A DNA stretch of 49,654 bases. Source: Petrotoga olearia DSM 13574 (lineage in GTDB: Bacteria > Thermotogota > Thermotogae > Petrotogales > Petrotogaceae). The stretch is from assembly GCF_002895525.1 (NCBI RefSeq), contig NZ_AZRL01000002.1, forward strand, positions 1-49,654, given 5' to 3'. A program made the translations under genes and the position numbers. Below are positions 1 through 8,197 of the stretch, in pieces. Under the pieces are notes generated by a model. That model was not told the DNA's origin, made no database searches, and saw only the letters and a program-made list of their open reading frames with translations. The stretch's first letter is position 1, and every line of letters starts with the position of its first letter.

Positions 1-21
1 TCACCCCGCTCCCCACCCATA
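1..21 (-). repeat. G-rich repeat module, cut by window edge
   Basis: This is a partial copy of the dispersed G-rich module. Read on the minus strand it gives G-runs GGG, GGGG and GGGG spaced as in the full copies, and the last run is lost at the window edge. It lies downstream of tyrA in the sense orientation of that gene. Confidence 0.7.
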
Positions 22-67
22 AGGTTAAAAGGTCTTTGCCATTTGCCCTGTAGCACACCCATTGCCC

Positions 68-910
68 TCAAAATCCAAAATTACTTATTTTGATCAAATC
101 ATCTTTTATTTCGCTGTATTTATCTTCTATTAGGTCCTTCTTGAAGGTATTTAACTCTTTTTCGAAATTCTCTATTGCGGTGAGTATATTATTTTTATTC
201 TGTTTGAATATGTCGATCCACATTTGGGGATCGCTTTTCGACAGCCTTGTGGTGTCTTTAAAGCCAGTCCCGACTAATTTTAGATAATTTTCATTATCTT
301 CTTTTAAATCCATGAGAGTTTTTACCAGATAATAAGAAATAACCTGCGGCAAATGGCTTGTTACTGATAGAATTTCATCGTGAGTTTCAGCATCTAATTT
401 TATTGGAACAGCTCCAATTTTTGAAATTAATCTTTCAAACTTATTAAAATATATTTGGTCACAATTTACGCTTTTAACCAATATATAATATTTGTCCTTG
501 AATAAATCCGCTTTTGCATTTAAAGGGCCGGACTTTTCGGATCCTGCCAATGGATGACCCCCTATAAAATTGATTTTTTTATTTTTAAAACAATCAAACA
601 GCTTAATAATTTCATATTTAGTACTTCCAACATCAGTTACAACGGTATCTTCTTTTATTAGATCAATTGTATCACGTAAAATTATATTTATACTTTCTAC
701 CGGAGTTGCAAAAATTATTAAATCCACTGTTGAAATATCTGATATTTTTGCTGGTTCATCAATAGCTCCTAACTTTAAAGCTGCTTTTAAAGAATTATTA
801 TCGGTATCGTAGCCTATGATATTACTTATTTCTTTAGTTTCTTTAAATGCTAAAGCTAATGAAGTTCCAATTAAACCAGTGCCAACGATTATCGCGGTGT
901 CAAATAACAT
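68..910 (-). CDS. tyrA: Prephenate dehydrogenase
   Basis: Cytoplasmic enzyme that oxidatively decarboxylates prephenate to 4-hydroxyphenylpyruvate with NAD(P), on the route to tyrosine. The N-terminal Rossmann loop GTGLIGTSLALAF, the GGHPLAGSEKSGP segment and the TSHLPQ helix are family signatures, and 280 residues fits a monofunctional TyrA without chorismate mutase or ACT domain. I start it at the ATG at 910, 8 nt after GGAGG. An in-frame TTG 15 nt further upstream overlaps that ribosome site and is unlikely. It lies 34 nt downstream of aroF on the same strand, so the two probably share one transcript controlled by the leader at 2179-2391. Confidence 0.93.
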   Translation of the reverse strand: MLFDTAIIVGTGLIGTSLALAFKETKEISNIIGYDTDNNSLKAALKLGAIDEPAKISDISTVDLIIFATPVESINIILRDTIDLIKEDTVVTDVGSTKYEIIKLFDCFKNKKINFIGGHPLAGSEKSGPLNAKADLFKDKYYILVKSVNCDQIYFNKFERLISKIGAVPIKLDAETHDEILSVTSHLPQVISYYLVKTLMDLKEDNENYLKLVGTGFKDTTRLSKSDPQMWIDIFKQNKNNILTAIENFEKELNTFKKDLIEDKYSEIKDDLIKISNFGF

Positions 911-944
911 TAATCTTTCCTCCAATGTCAGTCTAGTTTGTTTG

Positions 945-1964
945 CTAAGCTAAGATTTTACTATCTATGTCTAATATGGCTTTTATTTGTTCCATTAATT
1001 CACTGAATTGATCAAAATTCAGAGATTGTTTACCATCAGAAAGGGCGTTTTGAGGATCTGGATGCACTTCTATTATTAATCCGTCTGCACCGGCGGCTAC
1101 AGCAGCTTTTGATAGGGGAGCGACGTATCTCCAATCTCCACTAGCGTGACTGGGATCAATTATAATAGGTAAATGGCTGTATCTTTTGATTACAGGTATT
1201 GCACTGATGTCCAAGGTATTTCTTGTTTCATCCATAAACGTTCTAATTCCTCTTTCACACAATATAACTCGGCTGTTGCCCTCAGAAATGATATATTCAG
1301 CTGCCATTAAAAATTCTTTGTATGTAGCAGATAACCCTCTTTTGAGTAAAACCGGTTTATTGAGTTTACCTACTTCTTTCAAGAGCGAAAAATTTTGCAT
1401 GTTTCTGGCTCCTATCTGTAAAACATCGGCATATTTTGAAACTAACTCTACCTCTCTGGTGTCCATAACTTCTGTAACTATCTTTAAACCAATTTCTTCT
1501 CTTACTTCTTTGAGAATTTTCAAACCCTCTTCTTTTAAGCCTTGGAAAGAATATGGAGAAGTTCTTGGTTTATAGGCTCCCCCTCTTAGGAATTTAACCC
1601 CTTTCTCTTTTAAGAATCGAGCTGTTTCTAAAACCTGTTCTTTACTTTCAACTGCACAAGGTCCCGCAATTGTTAAAAAATTTTTCCCTCCTATTTTTAT
1701 TCCTCCTATGTCATAGATTGAATCTTTAGGTTTGAATGTTCTACTCGCTAATTTGAAAGGCTGAGTGATCTCTACAACCCTTTCAACACCGGAGTAAGTT
1801 TCTATATTGTTCAAAATGTATTCCCTGTCACCTTCCCCTACTACTCCAACAATCGTGTGATTTTCACCTTTATCGGGATGAGCTTTAAAGCCTACTTCTT
1901 CAACCTTTTGAATAACCTTTCTAACTTCTTCTTCTGTTGCTTTTTCTTCCATTACGATCACCAC
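945..1964 (-). CDS. aroF: 3-deoxy-7-phosphoheptulonate (DAHP) synthase
   Basis: First enzyme of the shikimate pathway, condensing phosphoenolpyruvate and erythrose 4-phosphate. The 339 residues comprise an N-terminal ferredoxin-like regulatory domain (about 1-65) and a TIM barrel with AGPCAVES, the KPRTSPYSFQGL substrate loop, LLKRG, CERGIRTF and DPSHASG, which match the Thermotoga-type DAHP synthase. In that type the N-terminal domain gives Tyr/Phe feedback inhibition (family knowledge). The start is GTG at 1964, 7 nt after GGAGGTG; the ATG four codons later is too far from it. The gene lies about 220 nt downstream of the aromatic leader-peptide attenuator and 34 nt upstream of tyrA. Symbol aroF is used for the type; aroG or aroH would be equally valid. 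Confidence 0.95.
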   Translation of the reverse strand: MVIVMEEKATEEEVRKVIQKVEEVGFKAHPDKGENHTIVGVVGEGDREYILNNIETYSGVERVVEITQPFKLASRTFKPKDSIYDIGGIKIGGKNFLTIAGPCAVESKEQVLETARFLKEKGVKFLRGGAYKPRTSPYSFQGLKEEGLKILKEVREEIGLKIVTEVMDTREVELVSKYADVLQIGARNMQNFSLLKEVGKLNKPVLLKRGLSATYKEFLMAAEYIISEGNSRVILCERGIRTFMDETRNTLDISAIPVIKRYSHLPIIIDPSHASGDWRYVAPLSKAAVAAGADGLIIEVHPDPQNALSDGKQSLNFDQFSELMEQIKAILDIDSKILA

Positions 1965-1995
1965 CTGAATTCACCTCCAAATTTTAAAAATATTG

Positions 1996-2012
1996 TCTTT
2001 AGAAACTCTAAA
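1996..2012 (-). promoter_or_regulatory. Conserved palindrome 32 nt upstream of aroF
   Basis: On the sense strand this reads TTTAGAGTTTCTAAA, an inverted repeat TTTAGA-GTT-TCTAAA followed by GA. Near-identical copies stand at 12409-12425 (degV) and 43671-43687 (ABC exporter), each 32-35 nt upstream of a start codon and just before the ribosome site. It could be an operator or a 5'-UTR hairpin; the function is unknown. Confidence 0.5.
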
Positions 2013-2018
2013 GCTTGT

Positions 2019-2155
2019 TTTAGCGCCCTTTCACCCATACGTTAAGGGGTAAACCCCTTAAGATCCCCAAGTTCAAAATCAAAAATCAACTTAAAAACAT
2101 AGTTTGCACAGTGACGCAAACAGGGCTCCACCCTGTAACCCTTTAAAAATCAAAA
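2019..2155 (-). repeat. Composite intergenic repeat, aroF leader
   Basis: This is a mosaic of the dispersed repeat modules: a truncated G-rich module (2019-2040), the palindrome TTAAGGGG/CCCCTTAA (2042-2061), a TTTGC/GCAAA hairpin (2103-2120) and an AGGGC-type hairpin next to it. The order matches the fuller copy at 5530-5764. It lies between the attenuator terminator and aroF, so read-through transcripts contain it. Confidence 0.75.
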
Positions 2156-2178
2156 TCTCATTTCTTAAAATTGCAACT

Positions 2179-2212
2179 AAAAAAATAGGTGCCTACTAAA
2201 AGAGTAGACACC
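2179..2212 (-). terminator. Attenuator terminator of the aroF-tyrA leader
   Basis: On the minus strand GGTGTCTAC pairs with GTAGGCACC (one G-U pair) across a 7-nt loop, and a TATTTTTTT tract follows. Its 5' arm (2204-2212) overlaps the 3' arm of the antiterminator (2206-2220), so the two hairpins exclude each other. This is the termination arm of the leader-peptide attenuator. Confidence 0.88.
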
Positions 2213-2276
2213 CATTTTGGAATCTTTGCGGACTATGTTTTTATACAACAAAACAAAGCCACCAAAATGGGTGTCT
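2206..2276 (-). promoter_or_regulatory. Antiterminator hairpin of the aroF-tyrA leader
   Basis: A perfect 15-nt inverted repeat (2262-2276 and 2206-2220) encloses a 41-nt loop. The 5' arm lies inside the leader-peptide codons just after the aromatic run. A ribosome stalled early in the run leaves this arm free to pair with the 3' arm, which removes the 5' half of the terminator. A ribosome that moves on disrupts it and termination follows. The mechanism is inferred from geometry. Confidence 0.83.
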
Positions 2277-2331
2277 TGCTAAAATACCAATAATATTTAT
2301 TTATATTTTCGATTGAGATCTTCGTAACCAT
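2233..2331 (-). CDS. Aromatic leader peptide of the aroF-tyrA operon
   Basis: A 32-codon open frame too short for ordinary gene calling, from ATG at 2331 to TAG at 2233. GAGGAG lies 8 nt upstream and a consensus promoter lies just before it. Codons 13-17 (2281-2295) read Tyr-Tyr-Trp-Tyr-Phe, so all three aromatic amino acids are sensed in one run. The codons immediately after form the 5' arm of the antiterminator. The peptide most likely has no function of its own; its translation reports the charging of tRNA-Tyr, tRNA-Trp and tRNA-Phe to the transcribing polymerase. The arrangement parallels enterobacterial trpL and pheL but covers the whole aromatic family, which suits the first common enzyme. 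Confidence 0.87.
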   Translation of the reverse strand: MVTKISIENINKYYWYFSKTPILVALFCCIKT

Positions 2332-2362
2332 TTTGTACTCTCCTCAACTTTTCTTTAAAATT

Positions 2363-2391
2363 ATTTTATCAAGAAAAAAGATTTTTGTCAA
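2363..2391 (-). promoter_or_regulatory. Promoter of the aroF-tyrA operon
   Basis: TTGACA (2386-2391) and TAAAAT (2363-2368) are separated by exactly 17 nt on the minus strand, a near-consensus housekeeping promoter. The predicted transcript starts about 25 nt before the leader-peptide ATG. Confidence 0.85.
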
Positions 2392-2542
2392 CTTCAAAAG
2401 ATTTTTTTCTCCGTAATTCAAAATTAATAGGTATAAAATTATACACAGCTGTAAAATGAGCTAAATGAATCAGTGTTAGAATTTCTTATGAAATGTGTAT
2501 TTTAAAAGGCTCATTTTCTTAATAAGACGGAGGTGAATAGAG

Positions 2543-3214
2543 GTGTTTTATTCTACAATGTTGTTGTTGATCCCACCATTGATCTTGGCTATTTGGGCTC
2601 AAAGTAGAGTTAGCAGTACTTTCAACAAATACTCTCGAGTCAAATCATCTGTTGGAGAACCAGGTTATATGTTTGCCAGAAGATTACTTGATTCTGTTGG
2701 GTTGTATGATGTTAAAATCGAAAGAGTAAGAGGCACTTTGAGTGATCATTATGACCCTACCAAAAAAGTATTGAGACTTTCTGACTCCACTTATAACAGT
2801 TCGTCTATAGCTGCTTTGGGTGTGGTAGCTCACGAAGCAGGTCATGCCATACAGCATGCTAAAGGCTATAAACCTTTAGTTCTAAGGAATCTGGCTGTTC
2901 CGTTGGCAGGTTTTGGTTCCAACATGGCATGGATTATTTTCTTTGTTGGACTTATTTTTTCTGCCCCTTTCTTACTGAATGCTGGCATTTTTCTCTTTCT
3001 TTTCGTGGTTTTGTTTTCAGTTATAACGTTGCCGGTTGAGTTCAATGCCAGTAGTAGAGCTTTGAAACTTTTACCCGTTATGGGAATGTCTAAAGAAGAA
3101 GTAGTAGGTGCAAAAAAGGTCTTATCAGCCGCTGCATTGACCTATGTAGCAGCTGCGTTGATGGCCATCGCTCAACTTTTGAGAATGCTAGTGTTAGCTG
3201 GTTCAAGAAATTAA
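2543..3214 (+). CDS. Membrane zinc metallopeptidase, YugP family
   Basis: A 223-residue membrane protein with the HEAGH zinc-binding motif (in VVAHEAGHAIQH), an N-terminal hydrophobic segment (about 1-18) and two or three hydrophobic segments in the second half. This is the layout of the YugP-type putative neutral zinc peptidases (Zn_peptidase_2); the substrate is unknown. The start is GTG at 2543, 7 nt after GGAGGTG. Upstream, AAAATGAGC (2453-2461) and GCTCATTTT (2509-2517) form a long-range inverted repeat in the leader of unknown meaning. No clear promoter was found. It is followed 11 nt later by acylphosphatase, probably in the same transcript. Confidence 0.85.
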   Translation: MFYSTMLLLIPPLILAIWAQSRVSSTFNKYSRVKSSVGEPGYMFARRLLDSVGLYDVKIERVRGTLSDHYDPTKKVLRLSDSTYNSSSIAALGVVAHEAGHAIQHAKGYKPLVLRNLAVPLAGFGSNMAWIIFFVGLIFSAPFLLNAGIFLFLFVVLFSVITLPVEFNASSRALKLLPVMGMSKEEVVGAKKVLSAAALTYVAAALMAIAQLLRMLVLAGSRN

Positions 3215-3225
3215 GGTAAATCTCC

Positions 3226-3495
3226 ATGATTTGCAAAAGATGGATATTGTATGGAAGGGTTCAAGGTGTCGGTTTAAGACATTTTTTAAGAGTGAATGGG
3301 TTAAGGCTTCAACTTGAAGGGTACGTTAGAAATTTACCCGATGGTTCGGTTGAGGTGGTTGTCCAAGGAGAAGAAGAAAAAATATTGAAACTTAAGAAAA
3401 TCATCTTACAAGGAAATGGATTCAGTAGGTTAGAAGATATTCAAGAAGATGATTTCCCTATAGGCAATTATGGAAGTTTCCATATAGAGTATTGA
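3226..3495 (+). CDS. acyP: Acylphosphatase
   Basis: A small (89-residue) cytoplasmic enzyme hydrolysing carboxyl-phosphate bonds. The substrate-binding loop GRVQGVG-LRHF with its catalytic Arg, and the GYVRNLPDGSVEV segment with the catalytic Asn, are both intact. In most family members the residue before Arg is Phe (GVGFR); here it is Leu, a mild change. The ribosome site is weak (AAGG about 12 nt before the ATG), which fits coupling to the peptidase gene 11 nt upstream. A terminator follows directly. Confidence 0.93.
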   Translation: MICKRWILYGRVQGVGLRHFLRVNGLRLQLEGYVRNLPDGSVEVVVQGEEEKILKLKKIILQGNGFSRLEDIQEDDFPIGNYGSFHIEY

Positions 3496-3500
3496 ATCAA

Positions 3501-3530
3501 AATAGAGGCGAATAGCCTCTATTTTTTTAC
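3501..3530. terminator. Bidirectional terminator between acyP and trpA
   Basis: AATAGAGGC pairs with GCCTCTATT (9 bp, loop GAATA) and is followed by a T-run on the plus strand. On the minus strand a weaker T-rich tract follows the same stem. It sits between convergent genes and overlaps the last codons of trpA. Confidence 0.85.
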
Positions 3531-4303
3531 CAAATTTTTAAACTTTTTATGAAACTTTTTATTTCTTTAAGCATTTTCGCCTTATCGTCGCTGTTTTCAT
3601 CGATTATTTTTACAAGGGCACTTCCGACTATTATTCCATCGAAATAATCGATAATATTTTTTACTTTTTCCGGGCTATCTATCCCAAAACCGATAGCTAA
3701 AGGAAGATCAATATACTTTCTCACTCTTTGTGAGTACTCTTTCAAATGTTCTATAGGTGCCTGGCTATCACCTGTTACTCCCATAATTGATACACAGTAC
3801 AAAAATCCAGAGCATACCTTAGAAATTTCTTTTAATCGTTCTTCTGAGGTGTTTGGAGCAACCAATAAAATAGGATCGATACCGTTTTCTTTTATTTTTG
3901 CGTAAAATTCTTCTTCTTCGTCAAAAGGCAAATCTGGGATTATTACTCCAGAGATGCCCGTATTTCCGGCGTCTGTTATAAAATTATCGATTCCGTAATT
4001 GAGAATTGAGTTGTAATAACCCATTAAAACGAGTGGGCAAGTAATATTTTCTTTTATTTCATCCAAGGTTTCAAAAATTTTTTTTAGTGTAACACCATTT
4101 TTCAAAGCTTTTTGGCTTGCTCTTTGAATTATCGGCCCATCAGCTAAAGGATCAGAAAAAGGTATCCCCACTTCGATAATATCAACACCATCTTTGTTCA
4201 ATTCTAATATAATTTCTTTTGTAGCTTCTAAGCTGGGATCTCCGGCTGTTACATAGATGATTAATGCCTTGTTATTTTTAAAAACTTCATTGATTTTGTT
4301 CAT
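3527..4303 (-). CDS. trpA: Tryptophan synthase alpha chain
   Basis: Cleaves indole-3-glycerol phosphate to indole and glyceraldehyde 3-phosphate, passing indole to TrpB. The TIM barrel of 258 residues shows the catalytic Glu in [16 protein letters not shown] and the catalytic Asp in IPDLPFDEE, plus the phosphate-binding GFGI and GSALV loops. ATG at 4303 overlaps the trpB stop by 4 nt (ATGA), with GGGAGG upstream, indicating translational coupling. It is the last gene of the trp operon and ends at the bidirectional terminator facing acyP. Confidence 0.96.
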   Translation of the reverse strand: MNKINEVFKNNKALIIYVTAGDPSLEATKEIILELNKDGVDIIEVGIPFSDPLADGPIIQRASQKALKNGVTLKKIFETLDEIKENITCPLVLMGYYNSILNYGIDNFITDAGNTGISGVIIPDLPFDEEEEFYAKIKENGIDPILLVAPNTSEERLKEISKVCSGFLYCVSIMGVTGDSQAPIEHLKEYSQRVRKYIDLPLAIGFGIDSPEKVKNIIDYFDGIIVGSALVKIIDENSDDKAKMLKEIKSFIKSLKIW

Positions 4304-5481
4304 TCTATTACCTCCCTATTAAGCTCTCTATAAGAATCGACATCCTTGTCTCCTCTCCCAGAGAGATTTATCAACATGATTTTATCTTTATCGAGTGAGG
4401 GTGAAATTTTCATAGCATAAGCGATTGCATGAGAACTTTCAAATGCCGGGATAATTCCCTCCAATTTCGTTAAGAGTTCGAAACCTTTCAACGCTTCTTC
4501 ATCTGTTATGGATACATACTGTGCTCTTTTTTCATCATGTAGGTAACTATGTTCAGGCCCCACACCAGGATAATCTAAACCTGCAGAGATAGAATATGCC
4601 AGTTGAATTTGTCCGTCTTCATCTTGTAAAACGTAAGATTTACTCCCGTGAAGCACGCCTACTTTTCCCGTAGTCAGAGAAGCGGCGTGTTGGCCAGTCT
4701 CTAATCCCTTTCCTGCAGCTTCTACTCCTATCAATTCAACATCTTTATCTTCTATGAATGGGTAGAATATCCCCATGGCGTTACTACCTCCACCAACACA
4801 TGCAACTATATAGTCAGGTAACCTCCCTTCTTTTTCTAAAATCTGGATTTTAGCTTCATCACCAATAATCCTTTGGAAATCTCTAACTATTTTAGGATAT
4901 GGATGTGGTCCTACTACTGAGCCTATAACGTAATGGGTATTTTCAACGTTTGTAACCCAGTCTCTAATAGCTTCATTTATTGCTTCCTTTAAAGTTTGGC
5001 TACCACTGTATACAGGCACCACTTTTGCTCCCAGCATCCTCATTTTGTATACGTTGAGAGCTTGTCTTCTGATATCTTCTGCTCCCATGTAGACTATACA
5101 TTCCAAACCAAATCTTGCAGCGGCGGTTGCAGTTGCCACACCGTGTTGGCCTGCACCGGTCTCTGCGATTATTCTTTTTTTATTCATTCTTTTTGCGAGT
5201 AACACTTGTCCCAAGGCGTTATTTATTTTGTGCGCCCCAGTATGGTTTAAATCTTCTCTTTTTAGATATATCTTTGGACCTTTAAGGTATTCGGTGAATC
5301 TTTCGGCGAAATATAAAGGGGTAGGCCTTCCACAGTAATCTTTTAACAAACCTTGGTATTCGTCGATGAAATCAGGATCTTTTGAATATTTTTCATAAGC
5401 TTCTTCCAATTCCTCAAGAGCTGGAATCAATGTCTCTGGAACATATCTACCACCATACTGACCAAAATAAGCCTTTTTCAT
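4300..5481 (-). CDS. trpB: Tryptophan synthase beta chain (TrpB1 type)
   Basis: PLP enzyme that joins indole and serine to give tryptophan, working in a complex with TrpA. The PLP lysine lies in HTGAHKINN, the catalytic Glu in AETGAGQHG and the phosphate loop in GGGSNAMG. Length (393) and the N-terminal [14 protein letters not shown] mark the ordinary TrpB1 class. I start it at ATG 5481; a TTG directly before it is closer to GGAGG (7 nt against 10) and could also be used. Unlike the other trp genes it is separated from its upstream neighbour trpF by 283 nt holding a composite repeat. Confidence 0.96.
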   Translation of the reverse strand: MKKAYFGQYGGRYVPETLIPALEELEEAYEKYSKDPDFIDEYQGLLKDYCGRPTPLYFAERFTEYLKGPKIYLKREDLNHTGAHKINNALGQVLLAKRMNKKRIIAETGAGQHGVATATAAARFGLECIVYMGAEDIRRQALNVYKMRMLGAKVVPVYSGSQTLKEAINEAIRDWVTNVENTHYVIGSVVGPHPYPKIVRDFQRIIGDEAKIQILEKEGRLPDYIVACVGGGSNAMGIFYPFIEDKDVELIGVEAAGKGLETGQHAASLTTGKVGVLHGSKSYVLQDEDGQIQLAYSISAGLDYPGVGPEHSYLHDEKRAQYVSITDEEALKGFELLTKLEGIIPAFESSHAIAYAMKISPSLDKDKIMLINLSGRGDKDVDSYRELNREVIE

Positions 5482-5529
5482 CAAATTTCATCCTCCTTTA
5501 TTATTTTTTGCAATTTAAAAGTTTGTTAT

Positions 5530-5764
5530 AGCACCCCTTCGCCCCGCTCCCCTCTCTTTTTTAGAAAGGGACCTGCGGTCCCTTAACCCAAACATTAAGG
5601 GGTAAACCCCTTAAGATCCCTAAATTCAAAATTAAAGTTTATCCCAAAAAAACTTTTTTGCACAAGGCTGCAAAAGGGCTCCGCCCTGTGACCTTTTTAA
5701 AATCAAAATCTTGTTTCTAAAACGTGCATTAAAGCCCTTTCGCTCCACTCTCGCCCTTTTAAGA
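5530..5764 (-). repeat. Composite repeat inside the trp operon
   Basis: This intergenic stretch between trpF and trpB is built almost wholly from repeat modules. They are a G-rich module (5530-5556), the palindrome AAGGGACC-TGC-GGTCCCTT (5566-5584), TTAAGGGG-N4-CCCCTTAA (5595-5614), TTTTGCA-N6-TGCAAAA (5656-5675), AGGGC-TCC-GCCCT (5675-5687) and a degenerate G-rich end (5738-5764). It interrupts an operon whose other genes overlap or nearly abut, so it is transcribed and gives a highly structured mRNA before trpB. Confidence 0.85.
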
Positions 5765-6391
5765 TTATCCATTTATTTCTAAATTTTTTATTTTATCGAT
5801 AGTTTCTTTAATTATCCTAATATCTTTTTTACCTGGAAACAATTCGACTTTACTGTTTAGATCAACAGCATTAGGTTTGATTATTTTTATAGCTTCAACT
5901 ACATTTTCTAGACCTAAACCACCTGCTAAGATGAATGGTTTTTTTATGTCTACCTTTTTTAAAATCTCCCAATCGAAAGTTTGTCCTGTTCCTCCTATCT
6001 TTTGACCAATTCTTGTATCGAATAAGAAGTAATCCACAAAATTACTGTACTTGGACATCTCTTCCAACGAGCTTTCATTTTCAATTTTTATAGCTTTTAT
6101 CGTTTTTAACTTGCATTTTTTAATTAGATTTACGACTTCTGAACCGTGGAATTGAACGTAATCAAATACTTTACTTCTCTCAATTTTTTCTATTTCTTCT
6201 ATAGTTGGATTAGCTACAACAGCTACCCTACTTACAAATGGAGGTAACTTTTTTGATATTTCAACAACCTTCGGTAATTCAATTTTTCTTGGACTTTCAG
6301 CTAAAATGAAACCTAAAGCATCTACCCCCGCTTCGGATATGTTAATGGCGTCTTCAACGTTAGTGATTCCACAAACTTTTATCCTAATCAC
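5765..6391 (-). CDS. trpF: Phosphoribosylanthranilate isomerase
   Basis: Catalyses the Amadori rearrangement of phosphoribosylanthranilate in Trp synthesis. The 208-residue barrel opens with KVCGIT (catalytic Cys), has VQFHGSE, the catalytic Asp region FLFDTRIGQKIGGTG, and the phosphate loop ILAGGL. Start GTG at 6391 overlaps the trpC stop (GTGA), so the genes are coupled. It is a separate gene, not fused to trpC as in enterobacteria. Confidence 0.95.
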   Translation of the reverse strand: MIRIKVCGITNVEDAINISEAGVDALGFILAESPRKIELPKVVEISKKLPPFVSRVAVVANPTIEEIEKIERSKVFDYVQFHGSEVVNLIKKCKLKTIKAIKIENESSLEEMSKYSNFVDYFLFDTRIGQKIGGTGQTFDWEILKKVDIKKPFILAGGLGLENVVEAIKIIKPNAVDLNSKVELFPGKKDIRIIKETIDKIKNLEING

Positions 6392-7149
6392 TGTAAATTG
6401 CCCCTTTTTTCTGGAAATAATTTCCCAATCTTTGAGATAGGATCGTTTTCTTTCATTAGAGCTTCTCCAATTAATACTCCATCTACTCCCAAACTTCTAA
6501 GATAATCGACATCACTTTTCTCTTTAATTCCACTTTCTGAAATAACATAAAGATCTTTTCGTTTATCTATTTTTTCAAGTTCTTCAAGTAATTTTTCCGT
6601 GTTTCGTAGGTTAACAGAGAAATCTTTCAAATCCCTGTTGTTTATTCCCAATATTTCAGTTTCGGTATCTAAAATCTTTATTAACTCTTGTTGGTTATGA
6701 ACTTCGACTATAGCCTCTAAACCTATATCTTTTGATATCTTAAGAAAATCTGAAATCTCTTTTTTTGATAGTATTGAAGCTATGAGTAAAATAACGTTGG
6801 CTCCTAGAAATAATGACTGGTAAATCTGTACAGGATCGATTATGAAATCTTTTCTTAAAATGGGCAGATTTGTTTTGCCTCTTAATTCTTTTAAAATTTC
6901 CGTACTACCTTGAAAGTATTTTTCGTCAGTTAGGATAGAAATAGCATCTGCTCCTGCTTTTATATATAACTTTAATTGCCTTTGCGGATCAAAATTAGTT
7001 GAAATAATCCCTTTGCTTGGAGAAGCCTTTTTGATTTCGGCTATTAGAGTTAATTTACCTTTTTTGAAGGAGTCTTTTAAGGATATTTTCTTTTCTTTTA
7101 GATTTGCTACTTCTTCCTTTTTTGTTTCAACTATTTTTTCTAAGTACAT
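6388..7149 (-). CDS. trpC: Indole-3-glycerol-phosphate synthase
   Basis: Decarboxylating ring closure of carboxyphenylamino-deoxyribulose phosphate to indole-3-glycerol phosphate. The 253-residue barrel carries LIAEIKKASPSKG (catalytic Glu/Lys), ILRKDFI, ILGINNRDL and the VISESGI and GVLIGEALM phosphate loops. The ATG has AGGAGG 6 nt upstream. It overlaps trpF by 4 nt and follows trpD after 13 nt. Confidence 0.96.
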   Translation of the reverse strand: MYLEKIVETKKEEVANLKEKKISLKDSFKKGKLTLIAEIKKASPSKGIISTNFDPQRQLKLYIKAGADAISILTDEKYFQGSTEILKELRGKTNLPILRKDFIIDPVQIYQSLFLGANVILLIASILSKKEISDFLKISKDIGLEAIVEVHNQQELIKILDTETEILGINNRDLKDFSVNLRNTEKLLEELEKIDKRKDLYVISESGIKEKSDVDYLRSLGVDGVLIGEALMKENDPISKIGKLFPEKRGNLQ

Positions 7150-7162
7150 TTTTTCCTCCTTT

Positions 7163-8197
7163 TCACGAAGTTTTTGCTTGTAAAGATAGAAAGTTAGTAA
7201 ACTCTACCATCTCTTCCAATTTTGCCATTGCTTTTTTGCTGTCAATAATCTCTTGGGCATAGGTGATCCCCTCTTCTAAACTGTTGACCTTGTTTGCCAC
7301 GTATAATCCTGCCGCTGAATTTAAAACGACTACATCCCTTTTTGGCCCCATTTCCCCGTTAAATATGTTTAAGATGATTCTTCTATTTTCTTCTGAGCTT
7401 CCGCCTTGAATCTCTTGTATGCTAAACTCTTTCAACCCTAAATCTTCTGGGGATATTTCTAACTTTTCTATCTTGCCTTCATTTAAAAACGCCACTTTAT
7501 TCTTACCTGACAGTGAAAATTCATCTATGCCCCCCGCTCCGTGAACAACCATCGCCCTTTTCACTCCCAGGTTGTTCAAAACTTTTGCAATAGGGTAAAC
7601 TAAGTTTGGATCGTATATGCCCATTAATTGATATTTTACATTTGCAGGATTCGTTAAAGGCCCCAAGACGTTAAAAATTGTCCTTATTCCTAATTCTTTT
7701 CTCGGTACAGCAGCGTGTTTAGTAGCTTTATGAAAATCTTGAGCAAAAAGAAAGGCTATATTTATCTCTTTCAAGCATCTTTCAACTGAAGAAGGAGGCA
7801 AAGATATATTGACTCCTAGAGATTCTAAAACATCTGCGCTACCACTTTTACTTGACACAGATCTGTTGCCGTGTTTCGCAACAGCTACCCCAGCTGCTGC
7901 CAAGATAAAAGCTACAGCGGTAGAAATATTGAACGTCCCTTTAGCATCTCCACCTGTTCCACAAGTATCCATGAGTTCGCAGCTTTCGATATAAATTGGT
8001 ATTGCTTTTTCCTTCATAACCTTTGCACTTGCGGTAATTTCTTCTACTGTTTCTCCCTTCATATGCAGAGCAACTAAAAAACCAGAAAGTTGGCTGTGAG
8101 TTACTTTACCTTCCATAATCATCGCCATCGCTTGTTTCATCTCATCTAGGTCTAGATTTTCTCCTTTTACTACTTTTTGAAGATAGTAATTAAACAT
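7163..8197 (-). CDS. trpD: Anthranilate phosphoribosyltransferase
   Basis: Transfers phosphoribose from PRPP to anthranilate. The 344 residues include the PRPP-binding loop DTCGTGGDAKGTFNIST and HGNRSVSSKSGSADVLE, both family signatures, and FNVLGPLTNPA. I start it at ATG 8197, 8 nt after GGGG; an in-frame TTG at 8215 lies upstream of that ribosome site. The start overlaps the end of trpG by 8 nt. TrpD and TrpG are separate proteins here, whereas several relatives (including Thermotoga maritima, from memory) have a fused TrpGD. Confidence 0.95.
   Translation of the reverse strand: MFNYYLQKVVKGENLDLDEMKQAMAMIMEGKVTHSQLSGFLVALHMKGETVEEITASAKVMKEKAIPIYIESCELMDTCGTGGDAKGTFNISTAVAFILAAAGVAVAKHGNRSVSSKSGSADVLESLGVNISLPPSSVERCLKEINIAFLFAQDFHKATKHAAVPRKELGIRTIFNVLGPLTNPANVKYQLMGIYDPNLVYPIAKVLNNLGVKRAMVVHGAGGIDEFSLSGKNKVAFLNEGKIEKLEISPEDLGLKEFSIQEIQGGSSEENRRIILNIFNGEMGPKRDVVVLNSAAGLYVANKVNSLEEGITYAQEIIDSKKAMAKLEEMVEFTNFLSLQAKTS

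Noticed and set aside
2188-2276. T-box riboswitch before aroF
   Set aside because: No T-box consensus (TGGNACCGCG) or specifier-loop architecture was found. The translated aromatic run and nested hairpins explain the region better.
2453-2517. Inverted repeat AAAATGAGC/GCTCATTTT before the peptidase gene as a riboswitch
   Set aside because: Only one 9-bp pairing with a 47-nt loop is visible and there is no match to a riboswitch class I know. It is noted only as an unexplained leader structure.
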